Below the pieces are notes generated by a model, which saw only the letters and a list, made by a program, of their open reading frames with translations, ran no database searches and was not told the origin of the DNA. A stretch of 64,000 nt of DNA, taken from the NCBI GenBank assembly GCA_910587635.1, contig CAJUNB010000024.1, forward strand, positions 72,351 to 136,350. Direction: 5' to 3'. Position numbers and translations under genes: made by a program. This DNA is from an uncultured Lachnospiraceae bacterium. Lineage in GTDB: Bacteria > Bacillota > Clostridia > Lachnospirales > Lachnospiraceae. Positions within the stretch are counted from its first letter, which is position 1. Every line of letters starts with the position of its first letter. Below are positions 36,515 to 44,468 of the stretch, one piece after another.

Positions 36515-36534
36515 TTTGGAAGTAAACTTCCAAA
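36515..36534. repeat. 20-bp inverted repeat upstream of spoIIQ
   Basis: TTTGGAAGT and its exact reverse complement ACTTCCAAA are separated by two bases, about 43 bases before the spoIIQ ATG. It may be a regulator site or a small hairpin; there is no T-run. Confidence 0.45.
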
Positions 36535-36576
36535 TCTACCAGGATGATGCAGTAAGTGCGTTAGAAGGAGGAAAGC

Positions 36577-37479
36577 ATGAGAAGAAATCGTTCTACGATG
36601 AAAAAAGAAAGAATTATTATGTTAGTATCTTCAGTATTTGTCCTGACAGCTCTTACCATGACCGGATTTTATGTAAAAGAAAAAAATGAGGCAGAAAAAG
36701 ACGGTTATGTAGTAGATATGAGTGCCTTGGAGAAGAAAACGGAAGAAAAGACAAAAGAAATTGCCCAGGCAGTAGAGGAAGAAGCAGAAGCAGGCAACGG
36801 GACAGTCAGTGACGATCTGGACTATGATCCCAATTTCCAGGAAGCTTCTTCGGGAGAAGTGGTAAATTCCTGGGAAGATGAACAGGCCGATGGAGAAACT
36901 GCTACGGCAGAAAATGAAACTGCCAACATGGATATTGCAAAAGAAGGAAATAAAGCAGCAGAAGAAAAACAGCAGGACAGTACGGAAGATACAGAGAACA
37001 GTCAGGCAGTGAGCGAAGAAGAAGCAGCTGAGACGGCTTCCATGGATGCGGCCAAAGCGTTGTCTTTTCATGAAAGAGATAATCTGGGTTGGCCTGTGGC
37101 AGGCAATGTACTGATTAATTACAGTATGGACAAGACTGTGTATTTTCCCACGCTGCAGCAATATAAATACAGCCCGGCTATCGTAATAGCGGCCTCTGAA
37201 GGAGAAAATATTACAGCTTCTGCAGATGGAAAGGTGCTGTCTGTATTTGAGGATGCGGAAATAGGACATGCAGTGACTGTGGACATTGGTAACGGTTATG
37301 AATTGACCTATGGGCAGTTAGAGGATATTATGGTATTGCAGGGGGACATTGTAAGTTCCGGCGACGTCATTGGCAAGGTGGCAGCACCTACCAAATATTA
37401 CAGTGTAGAAGGGCCAAACGTCTATTTCAGACTGTGTAAGGATGGCGTGCCTGTCAACCCTCTGAGTAACCTGGAATAA
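36577..37479 (+). CDS. spoIIQ: SpoIIQ-like LytM/M23 domain sporulation protein
   Basis: SpoIIQ bridges forespore and mother cell with SpoIIIAH during engulfment. A 300-residue protein with one N-terminal membrane helix (about 12-31), a long acidic linker (about 40-165) and a C-terminal LytM domain (about 175-298). The M23 zinc ligands are not visible: the expected HxxxD region reads QYKYSPAIVIAA and the HxH motif reads VYFRL. A non-catalytic, scaffold-type SpoIIQ as in Bacillus is therefore likely. GAAGGAGGAAAG precedes the ATG. Follows spoIID by about 100 bases. Confidence 0.88.
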   Translation: MRRNRSTMKKERIIMLVSSVFVLTALTMTGFYVKEKNEAEKDGYVVDMSALEKKTEEKTKEIAQAVEEEAEAGNGTVSDDLDYDPNFQEASSGEVVNSWEDEQADGETATAENETANMDIAKEGNKAAEEKQQDSTEDTENSQAVSEEEAAETASMDAAKALSFHERDNLGWPVAGNVLINYSMDKTVYFPTLQQYKYSPAIVIAASEGENITASADGKVLSVFEDAEIGHAVTVDIGNGYELTYGQLEDIMVLQGDIVSSGDVIGKVAAPTKYYSVEGPNVYFRLCKDGVPVNPLSNLE

Positions 37480-37517
37480 AAATAAAATAATAAAACAGAG
37501 GAGACAAAAGAGAAAAC

Positions 37518-37787
37518 ATGTGTTATACCTACATGGTGGAATGCAATGACGGAAGCCTGTATACAGGATGGACAAAGGATCTGGAGAGACGTCTCCGTGC
37601 CCACAATGCCAGAAAGGGTGCCAAATATACGAAGAGCCGTACTCCGGTAAAGCTTGTCTATTATGAACATTTCGACACAAAAGAGGAGGCCATGCGCCGG
37701 GAATACGAAGTCAAGGAACTGACAAGAAAAGAAAAAATAGCACTGATCGGAAAAAAGAATCTTCCCGGAGAGAATCCTGCAGAATAG
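37518..37787 (+). CDS. GIY-YIG nuclease-domain protein (YhbQ/YazA family)
   Basis: A small 89-residue single-domain protein. The YTYMVECNDGSLYTGWT stretch is the GIY-YIG core in the YhbQ-family form, followed by RRLRAHNARKGAKYT with the catalytic Arg region and a conserved Glu later (EEAMRREYEVK). Family members act on DNA in vitro, but their cellular role is poorly defined. It starts about 40 bases after spoIIQ and ends just before a hairpin that also covers the next start codon. Confidence 0.92.
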   Translation: MCYTYMVECNDGSLYTGWTKDLERRLRAHNARKGAKYTKSRTPVKLVYYEHFDTKEEAMRREYEVKELTRKEKIALIGKKNLPGENPAE

Positions 37788-37805
37788 AATAATACGGAAA
37801 AAAAG

Positions 37806-37852
37806 AAGCATACTATTTCACTGATGAAATGAGGTGATAGTATGCTTTTTAT
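37806..37852 (+). terminator. Hairpin that is both a terminator and the cover of the next start codon
   Basis: AAGCATACTAT (37806-37816) pairs exactly with ATAGTATGCTT (37837-37847), plus CAC/GTG, followed by TTTTTATT. The right arm includes the GAGGTG ribosome site and ATG (37842) of the amidohydrolase gene. It can terminate the GIY-YIG transcript and sequester that start site in readthrough RNA. Confidence 0.7.
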
Positions 37853-39044
37853 TGCGAATGGTACGCTGTATCCCATGGCGGAAGGAATGCCGGAAAAGAT
37901 AGAGAATGGAAGCATTGCTGTGCAGGACGGAAAGATACTGAAGATAGGAAACGGATTTACCTACGAGGATATTTGCAGGGACTATGGTCGGACTGAGCAG
38001 GAGAAAAAGGCGGATACGTATATTGATGCAGGCGGAAACTGGGTGATGCCGGGTATCATTGAGGCGCACTGCCATATGGGTATTACAGAAGAAAAAAAGG
38101 GGATGGAGGGCGATGACTGCAATGAGACGGTGAACCCCATTACGCCGCATCTGCGGGCCATTGATGCCATCAACAGTATGGACGCAGCCTTTGATGATGC
38201 ACTTCGGGCAGGCATCACATCTGCTATGATCGGTCCGGGCAGTTCCAATGTGGTGGGGGGACAATTTGCCTTTGTAAAAACGAAAGGCAGGCGGATTGAC
38301 GATCTGATCGTGCTGGCACCGGCCGCTATGAAAGTAGCGTTCGGAGAAAATCCAAAGGTGAACTACAGTGGCCAGGGGAAATCTCCTTCCACAAGGATGG
38401 CCATTGCAGCGATGCTGCGGGAAGAGCTGACGAAGGCAGTGGACTATCAAAAGAAACGGGAAAAAGGCGGCGAGACATTTGAGAAAGATTTCCGTTACGA
38501 AGCCTGGATACCCGTACTGGAGAAAAAGATTCCCCTGAAAGCCCATGTACATCGAGTGGATGATATCTTCACGGCCATAAGGATTGCAAAGGAATTTGAT
38601 CTGGAGATGACACTGGATCATTGCAGTGAAGGGCATATGATTGCAGAGGAAATCCATCAATCTGATTTTCCGGCTATTGTAGGACCTGACCTGGCGAGCC
38701 GTAATAAAATAGAAGTGCAGAATATGGCGTTTAAAACCGCAGGGATATTGCATGCCCACGGTGTAAAAGTGGCAATTACTACTGATCATCCGGTCTCTCT
38801 GATTGCATCTCTTCCCATCTGCGCAGGGCTGGCAGTGAAGGCCGGGCTGCCTCTTATGGAGGGACTTAAGGCAATTACGATTAACGCAGCACAAATCTGT
38901 AAAGTAGATGACCGGGTAGGCAGTCTGGAGGAAGGCAAAGACGGCGATATTGTGATATTTGACGGAAATCCTATGGAAGTATTTACCAATACGCTGATGA
39001 CTGTCATCGGAGGAGAAGTAGTATATCGTAATAAATTGTCCTAG
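37842..39044 (+). CDS. Metal-dependent amidohydrolase (imidazolonepropionase-like)
   Basis: A 400-residue cytoplasmic amidohydrolase. Metal ligands are visible as EAHCHMG (HxH after strand 1), KAHVHR, DHCSEGH and TTDHP, in the order typical of the superfamily. The N- and C-terminal beta-sandwich pieces (GSIAVQDGKILKIGNG and GDIVIFDGNPMEV) frame the barrel. The substrate is not identifiable; related genes are annotated as imidazolonepropionase-like or generic amidohydrolases. The ribosome site and ATG lie inside a terminator-like hairpin, so initiation may depend on RNA folding or on a transcript starting inside. Confidence 0.88.
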   Translation: MLFIANGTLYPMAEGMPEKIENGSIAVQDGKILKIGNGFTYEDICRDYGRTEQEKKADTYIDAGGNWVMPGIIEAHCHMGITEEKKGMEGDDCNETVNPITPHLRAIDAINSMDAAFDDALRAGITSAMIGPGSSNVVGGQFAFVKTKGRRIDDLIVLAPAAMKVAFGENPKVNYSGQGKSPSTRMAIAAMLREELTKAVDYQKKREKGGETFEKDFRYEAWIPVLEKKIPLKAHVHRVDDIFTAIRIAKEFDLEMTLDHCSEGHMIAEEIHQSDFPAIVGPDLASRNKIEVQNMAFKTAGILHAHGVKVAITTDHPVSLIASLPICAGLAVKAGLPLMEGLKAITINAAQICKVDDRVGSLEEGKDGDIVIFDGNPMEVFTNTLMTVIGGEVVYRNKLS

Positions 39045-39063
39045 TAGAATGGAAATTGGACTC

Positions 39064-39092
39064 TTTACCAACGGAGATAAAAATAGTATACT
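39064..39092 (+). promoter_or_regulatory. Possible promoter before the GH9-like/ddl/murF genes
   Basis: TTTACC (39064-39069), 17 bases, TATACT (39087-39092). Confidence 0.45.
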
Positions 39093-39122
39093 GTAACAAT
39101 AAACGTGCTTGGGAGAATGAGT

Positions 39123-40505
39123 TTGGGAAGAAATAAAGTTACAGCGATACTGCTTAGTATCTGCCTTTTACTGTCAGGCTGCAGTGGCAGCTCTGTTGGA
39201 GAATTAGTAGCGGGAACGGAGCAGGAAGGGGCAGTGCAGGGAGAGTCAGATCATATTTCCTATGAGGTGCCCGCTGCAGTTCCCAATATATTTGTGGACA
39301 GGCTGGGATATGAGCCGGAGAGTAGTAAAGTAGTCATTTTCAGGGGAGAAAATTTGCCGGATGTTTTTACGATCCGGGATGTGGAAAGCAGAGAAATCGT
39401 TTATACGGGTACAATCCAGAAAAAGTATGAGGAAGAAGCGGAACAGGAATTCAATGGGTATGGCACTTTTTCCGATTTCAAGAAAGAGGGAGACTATTTT
39501 ATTCAGACGGATATCTATGGTGAGTCTTATCCTTTTATGATACATGATAATCTGTACTATTCGCTCTTTCTTCAGTGCTGTGAACAGTTATATGCACTGC
39601 GAAGCGATGAAGACCAGGGAACAGATGGCGGCTGGCAGATGAAAGAGACGGGGGCGGACAGAGAAGTCAGAGGGTGTCTTTGTATTTATCAACTGTTGTT
39701 TTCCTATGAGCTGTTTCCGACTGTCTATACGGATGATGTGGGAATATCGGAGAGTGGTAACGATATACCGGATATCCTGGATGAGTGTCGGTATGAAATA
39801 GAGTGGTTGTTGAAGCAGATGCAGGATGTCCGGGAACGGAAAGGTACAGTGAACGGTTATCTGGCGGCATGTCTGGCTAAATATGCCTATCTGACTAAAA
39901 ACATGGATGCTGCTTTTGCGGAAGAGTGTCTTGCGGGTGCGGAAAAAGCGTGGAAAAGTGTAGAAAAAGATCTGACTGTGTCGGATGACCTGATCGCTCT
40001 TGCGGCAGCAGAGCTGTATCGTGTGACTGGCAGCAGACAATATCTGGGACTGGCAGAAGAATATTTACAAAACAGCGCGGAGCAGGAGGGAAGACTCTCT
40101 ATGCCGGAATTTTATGCTGCCCTCACCTACATGAATACGAAAAGCAAAGTGGATGTACAGCTGTGCGATGTGCTGATCAGAAAGGTTATGGAAGAAGCGG
40201 AAACCATATCCGAAAAATCAGGCCAGAACAGCTTTCTGATTTACGCGGAAGATGTAAATGCAGACAGAGATACACTGCTCCAGGAAGTGCTGCGCATTGG
40301 TGCGGTGAATCATATCATAACAAATCAGGAATATAATATAGTCATCGAGAATCATTTTCATTACCTGATGGGGCGTAATCCTGAAAGCATTATTCATGCG
40401 TCGCTTTGGGAAGGACAGAATATCAATACAGAAGACATTATGGATGACCCGGTACAGCTATCGGCATTTATTTTTATGTTGGGCGAGCTGTTAGGGAGCC
40501 AGTAA
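39123..40505 (+). CDS. GH9-like lipoprotein lacking the catalytic motifs
   Basis: Surface lipoprotein of about 460 aa, lipobox LLLSGC. An Ig-like domain of the GH9 N-terminal type follows (NIFVDRLGYEPESSKVVIF), then a helical region with GH9 traits: GGW, LLFSYELFP, NDIPDILDECRYEIEWLLKQM and FHYLMGRNPES. The catalytic DAGD after GGW is replaced by QMKETGADR, and the C-terminal NE motif is absent. The protein is probably a non-enzymatic glycan-binding or structural relative. A GTG (39105) and ATG (39117) are in frame upstream, but GGGAG is best spaced for the TTG at 39123. It precedes ddl and murF by 31 bases, hinting at a cell-envelope role. Confidence 0.75.
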   Translation: MGRNKVTAILLSICLLLSGCSGSSVGELVAGTEQEGAVQGESDHISYEVPAAVPNIFVDRLGYEPESSKVVIFRGENLPDVFTIRDVESREIVYTGTIQKKYEEEAEQEFNGYGTFSDFKKEGDYFIQTDIYGESYPFMIHDNLYYSLFLQCCEQLYALRSDEDQGTDGGWQMKETGADREVRGCLCIYQLLFSYELFPTVYTDDVGISESGNDIPDILDECRYEIEWLLKQMQDVRERKGTVNGYLAACLAKYAYLTKNMDAAFAEECLAGAEKAWKSVEKDLTVSDDLIALAAAELYRVTGSRQYLGLAEEYLQNSAEQEGRLSMPEFYAALTYMNTKSKVDVQLCDVLIRKVMEEAETISEKSGQNSFLIYAEDVNADRDTLLQEVLRIGAVNHIITNQEYNIVIENHFHYLMGRNPESIIHASLWEGQNINTEDIMDDPVQLSAFIFMLGELLGSQ

Positions 40506-40536
40506 AAGAGAGAAAAGACGGGACGGAGGAGAAGGG

Positions 40537-41565
40537 ATGAAAGTAGTAGTTCTGGCCGGGGGAATCAGCCCGGAAAGAGACGTGTCACTGTGTACAGGGA
40601 CAATGATTTATAAAGCGCTTCGTAAGCGGGGGCACAGGACAATATTGCTGGATGTGTATCTTGGATATGAAGGAGAAGATGCAGAAGATATTTTCAGAAT
40701 AGAAAAGGACTGGTCTTTGGATTCTGCCAAGATTGGGAATGTCAATCCTGATATAGAGACAGTGAAAAAGATGCGCCCGGATGGAGAGAAGAACTTTTTC
40801 GGACCCAATGTCATACGGATGTGCCAGCAGGCGGATATCGTGTTCATGGCACTCCATGGTGAGAATGGCGAGGATGGTAAAATACAGGCGGCGTTCGATC
40901 TGATGGGAATCAAATATACAGGTACAGACTGCCAGAGCAGTGTGTTGGCGATGGATAAGGCATTGACGAAGGAACTGTTTTGCCAGAATAATATTCCCAC
41001 TCCCCGGGGATTTTCTCTGAAGCAGGGAGAGACAGAAAAGGAGGAGATTCCCTGGCCCTGTGTTGTGAAAGTATGTAAAGGGGGTTCCAGCATCGGTGTG
41101 TACATATGCAACCATGAGAAGGAATACAAAGCAGCAAAAGAGGAAGCTTATCAGTTTGACTGTGAAGTTATTGTAGAACAGTATATTAAGGGAAGAGAAT
41201 TTTCAGTGGGAGTCATAGAGGGAAAGGCACTGCCTTCCATTGAGATAGCACCTCTTCAGGGATTTTATGATTATAAAAATAAATATCAGGCCGGAAGTAC
41301 GATTGAGACCTGTCCGGCACAGATACCAGAAGAAGCAGAGATGCGACTGCGTCAGGTGGCGGAAGAGGTATTCCGTGTACTACGCCTGAAAGCATATGCC
41401 CGTATGGATTTTATGATGAATGAAGCGGGAGAGATATTCTGCCTGGAGGCAAATACACTGCCCGGAATGACAGCCACTTCTCTGCTGCCCCAGGAAGCAC
41501 AGGCGGCGGGAATGGATTTTGAGACACTGTGTGAACATTTGATAGAAGTATCCCTCCGAAAGTAG
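40537..41565 (+). CDS. ddl: D-alanine--D-alanine ligase
   Basis: Makes the D-Ala-D-Ala dipeptide of peptidoglycan. The 342-residue ATP-grasp enzyme begins VVVLAGGISPERDVSLCTG. It has ALHGENGEDGKIQ, the flexible-loop CKGGSSIGVY, and EANTLPGMT near the C terminus with the metal-binding Glu and Asn. GGAGGAGAAGG precedes the ATG. murF follows 13 bases later, so the two act in sequence: dipeptide made here, joined to UDP-MurNAc-tripeptide by MurF. Confidence 0.96.
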   Translation: MKVVVLAGGISPERDVSLCTGTMIYKALRKRGHRTILLDVYLGYEGEDAEDIFRIEKDWSLDSAKIGNVNPDIETVKKMRPDGEKNFFGPNVIRMCQQADIVFMALHGENGEDGKIQAAFDLMGIKYTGTDCQSSVLAMDKALTKELFCQNNIPTPRGFSLKQGETEKEEIPWPCVVKVCKGGSSIGVYICNHEKEYKAAKEEAYQFDCEVIVEQYIKGREFSVGVIEGKALPSIEIAPLQGFYDYKNKYQAGSTIETCPAQIPEEAEMRLRQVAEEVFRVLRLKAYARMDFMMNEAGEIFCLEANTLPGMTATSLLPQEAQAAGMDFETLCEHLIEVSLRK

Positions 41566-41578
41566 AGGAAAGACTGTT

Positions 41579-42967
41579 ATGGAAAATATGACATTGAAAA
41601 AGATCGCTCAGGCATGCGGCGGTACTTATACAGGAAAGGAAGAAGAAGAGAAGGCGGTGGCCGGATTTGTATTGGATTCCCGGCAGGTAGAACCGGATTT
41701 TTGCTTTATTGCCACAAAGGGAGAGCGGGTGGATGGACACAGCTTTATCCCCGATGTATTGGCGAAGGGAGCGGCCTGCGTAGTCTGTGAATATATTCCT
41801 GAAGGGATAGAAGGCAATTTTATTCTGGTAAAAGACAGCTTTCAGGCGCTGAAAGAGATCGCGGAATATTATAGAACGACACTCACCATCCCGATCATAG
41901 GGATTACCGGGAGTGTGGGGAAGACCAGTACGAAAGAATTTATTGCTGCGGTACTGTCTGAAAAATATAATGTACTGAAAACAGAGGGCAATTTTAACAA
42001 TGAAGTGGGCGTGCCACTGATGATTCTTCGGATTCGTAAAGAGCATGAAATTGCTGTGTTGGAGATGGGAATCAATCATTTCGGAGAGATGCACCGGTTG
42101 AGCAAGATCGTAAAGCCGGATACCTGTGTTATGACAAATATCGGGGAATGCCATCTGGAGTTTTTAAAATCCAGAGAAGGGGTACTGCGTGCCAAGTCTG
42201 AAATCTTTGATTATTTGAATGAATATGGTACGGTATATATCAATGGTGATGATGATATGCTGCGGAGAATCGAGCGGGTAAAACATAAAAGACCCGTCAC
42301 TTTTGGGGTGGGATATCGGAATGATTACTGTGCAGAACAGCTTAGAAACAGTGGACTGTCCGGGAGTGAAGTGAGAATCCGTACCAGTACAGACAGCTTT
42401 ACGGCAACGATTCATCTGCCGGGAGAACATATGATACGCAATGCTCTGGCAGCTACAGCAGTGGGAGAACAATACGGCCTGACAAAAGAGGAGATCCGTA
42501 AGGGAATTGCTTCCGTCATGCCTGTGGAAGGACGGAGCAATATTATGCAGTTCGGCAACTTGACATTGATCGACGATTGTTATAATGCAAATCCGGTATC
42601 CATGCGTGCGGCGTTGGATCTTCTGGGCTCTGTAGAAGGCAGAACCATTGCAATACTGGGGGATATGGGTGAGCTGGGAGAAAAGACGGCGATATTCCAT
42701 GAAGAGATTGGAGCTTATGCTGTGGAAAAGAAGATTACCTGGCTGATCTGTGTGGGGAAACTTTCCCGGTTCATGTATCAGGGAGGCTGCAAGGCCAAAG
42801 AAAAAACGCTGAACAATACATTTGTCCAGTATTATGAAACGATAGATACATTGTTGGACATTATTGATAATTTTGACCTGCTGGCAGCAAAAGACGTTAC
42901 GATTTTAATCAAAGCATCTCACAGTATGCAGTTTTCAAAAATTGTGGATGCTTTGAAAAAAAGTTAA
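41579..42967 (+). CDS. murF: UDP-N-acetylmuramoyl-tripeptide--D-Ala-D-Ala ligase
   Basis: Adds D-Ala-D-Ala to the UDP-MurNAc-tripeptide. Of 462 aa, the N-terminal domain has DSRQVEPDFCFIATKGE, the ATP-binding loop is GITGSVGKTSTKEF (about 105-118), and the central domain has NFNNEVGVPL and EMGINHFGEMHRL. The C-terminal domain includes DDCYNANPVSM and LGDMGELG. All key Mur-ligase motifs appear intact. It is the last gene of the ddl-murF unit and converges on plsC with little space and only a weak T-rich end. Confidence 0.96.
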   Translation: MENMTLKKIAQACGGTYTGKEEEEKAVAGFVLDSRQVEPDFCFIATKGERVDGHSFIPDVLAKGAACVVCEYIPEGIEGNFILVKDSFQALKEIAEYYRTTLTIPIIGITGSVGKTSTKEFIAAVLSEKYNVLKTEGNFNNEVGVPLMILRIRKEHEIAVLEMGINHFGEMHRLSKIVKPDTCVMTNIGECHLEFLKSREGVLRAKSEIFDYLNEYGTVYINGDDDMLRRIERVKHKRPVTFGVGYRNDYCAEQLRNSGLSGSEVRIRTSTDSFTATIHLPGEHMIRNALAATAVGEQYGLTKEEIRKGIASVMPVEGRSNIMQFGNLTLIDDCYNANPVSMRAALDLLGSVEGRTIAILGDMGELGEKTAIFHEEIGAYAVEKKITWLICVGKLSRFMYQGGCKAKEKTLNNTFVQYYETIDTLLDIIDNFDLLAAKDVTILIKASHSMQFSKIVDALKKS

Positions 42968-43002
42968 ATTTTATTATAATAAGCCGTTAAGTTGATTGTA
43001 AA

Positions 43003-43734
43003 TCAAATTATCTTTTTATTTTTATCGTACATTTTCTTAATCTCATTCTGTACATAGGCACCGAGGAATTTTCGGTCTTCTTTGGAAAGCTCAGTTAATA
43101 CGATAGGCTTTCCGAATTCGATAATGACATGAGATTTTTTCATACGGGGCATATGGTCTTCCCACAGAGCGGAAGAATTTGTAATGGAGATGGGAATAAT
43201 AGGGCACTTGGATTTCTCCGCCATGCGGAAACTGCCTTCCCGAAAAGGAAGAAAATCATCAGTGGTACTTCGTGTTCCTTCGGGAAAAATGCAGATGGAA
43301 ATACCGGATTTGATTTCTTCGATACCTCGCAGGATTGCTTTCACGCCTTCCTTAATATTTTTCCGGTCCAGAAACAGACAGTGAATATTTCGCATCCAGG
43401 TGGACAAGAGGGGAATGGAATTCATTTCTGATTTTGCTACGTAGCCTGTGGGACGTGGGAAGCACAGATAGGTCAGAACGATATCAAAATAACTTCTATG
43501 GTTGCCTACATAGAGAAAAGAACCTTCCTTTGGAATATTTTCCATGCCGATATAGTCAGTACGGGCACCGGCCATAAATGCACAACAACGAAACGCCCAT
43601 TGAACGATGGCCTGACAGCTGCGGTCCTTCCATTCCGGATTGAATTTTCCGATAATCCACTCGATAAGAAGAAGTGGAATACTGAGCACCAAAAACAGAA
43701 TGATAAATCCCGATGTCATAAGAAAACGAAACAT
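43003..43734 (-). CDS. plsC: 1-acyl-sn-glycerol-3-phosphate acyltransferase
   Basis: Acylates lysophosphatidic acid to phosphatidic acid at the membrane. NHRSYFDI (the NHxxxxD catalytic motif) and FPEGTRS (the EGTR motif) are both present. A hydrophobic N-terminal segment anchors the 243-residue protein. An earlier in-frame ATG at 43758 is less likely: AGGAGGT is 9 bases before the ATG at 43734. A good promoter lies at 43762-43790. Single gene, convergent with murF. Confidence 0.93.
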   Translation of the reverse strand: MFRFLMTSGFIILFLVLSIPLLLIEWIIGKFNPEWKDRSCQAIVQWAFRCCAFMAGARTDYIGMENIPKEGSFLYVGNHRSYFDIVLTYLCFPRPTGYVAKSEMNSIPLLSTWMRNIHCLFLDRKNIKEGVKAILRGIEEIKSGISICIFPEGTRSTTDDFLPFREGSFRMAEKSKCPIIPISITNSSALWEDHMPRMKKSHVIIEFGKPIVLTELSKEDRKFLGAYVQNEIKKMYDKNKKII

Positions 43735-43761
43735 TGTTAAAATACCTCCTATCCGCACTTT

Positions 43762-43790
43762 ATTATATCCAAGTACAACTTATTGTGCAA
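43762..43790 (-). promoter_or_regulatory. Promoter of plsC
   Basis: On the minus strand TTGCAC (43785-43790), 17 bases, consensus TATAAT (43762-43767). Confidence 0.75.
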
Positions 43791-43890
43791 CGGATTCCCA
43801 TTTTTAAAACGACAGATTGTATAATTTGTATATTTATAAAAAAGAATCGCGTCTGCACATCTTTATTAGAAATTGCGGAGTAATTTATCA

Positions 43891-43911
43891 TACCCTTGTC
43901 CACTGAGGGTA
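43891..43911 (+). repeat. Short dispersed palindrome-like repeat, copy B
   Basis: The core ACCCTTGTCCACTGAGGGT has arms TACCCT and AGGGTA. It lies 72 bases before the PrcB-like gene, in the same orientation as copy A. Confidence 0.75.
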
Positions 43912-43983
43912 AAATAAAAACAAGTCATAAATTTGTCCCTTCTCTCATATACTTGGTAGAAAGACCGGATAGAAGATGAGAAG

Positions 43984-44394
43984 ATGAAGGGTAAAGTGAT
44001 ACAGATAGCAATGGTTCTGCTTATGATGGCTTTGATGATAGGGTGCAGCAGAGAGCAGGACAAAACACAAAAATTAAGCGATTTGAAATTCACAGTTCTG
44101 GATAAGCAACAGCTTCCCGATGAACTCCACAGTCTTGTGGAAGAGAAAAAAGCAGAAGCTTTTAAACTGACGTTTATAGACGGAGATGATTTGTATATAT
44201 GTGCAGGCTATGGAAAACAGCCCACCGGAGGCTATAGTATATCGATTACGGAGTTGTATGAAACTGAGAATGCCGTCTATGTACATACCAATCTTCTGGG
44301 ACCCGCACCGGGAGAAGGGATACAGAAAAGTCCTTCTTATCCGTATATTGTAGTAAAATTAAAGAAAACGGATAAGAATGTCGTATTTGAATAA
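43984..44394 (+). CDS. PrcB-domain lipoprotein
   Basis: A 136-residue lipoprotein: short signal with lipobox ALMIGC (Cys about 21) and a C-terminal PrcB-type domain with GYGKQPTGGYSI and SYPYIVVKL. PrcB was described as a partner of a surface protease complex in oral spirochaetes; isolated PrcB-domain proteins are common in Clostridia with unknown function. No protease gene is adjacent. Inverted copies of a short repeat flank the gene (43891-43911 and 44398-44417). GAAGATGAAGATG around the start gives only a weak ribosome site. Confidence 0.8.
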   Translation: MKGKVIQIAMVLLMMALMIGCSREQDKTQKLSDLKFTVLDKQQLPDELHSLVEEKKAEAFKLTFIDGDDLYICAGYGKQPTGGYSISITELYETENAVYVHTNLLGPAPGEGIQKSPSYPYIVVKLKKTDKNVVFE

Positions 44395-44397
44395 TAT

Positions 44398-44417
44398 TAC
44401 CCTCGGTGAACAAGGGG
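44398..44417 (-). repeat. Short dispersed palindrome-like repeat, copy C (inverted)
   Basis: Read on the minus strand it gives CCCCTTGTTCACCGAGGGTA, matching copy B except for about three changes. It starts 3 bases after the PrcB-like stop codon. Confidence 0.65.
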
Positions 44418-44468
44418 ACGTATGACCTGAGGAGTAAATACCAAAAGACAAAGGAGACTTTATTTACA

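Noticed and set aside
37818..39071. 417-codon minus-strand frame opposite the amidohydrolase gene
   Set aside because: The + strand frame carries all metal-binding motifs of the amidohydrolase superfamily; the minus frame is His/Cys-rich nonsense typical of antisense frames.
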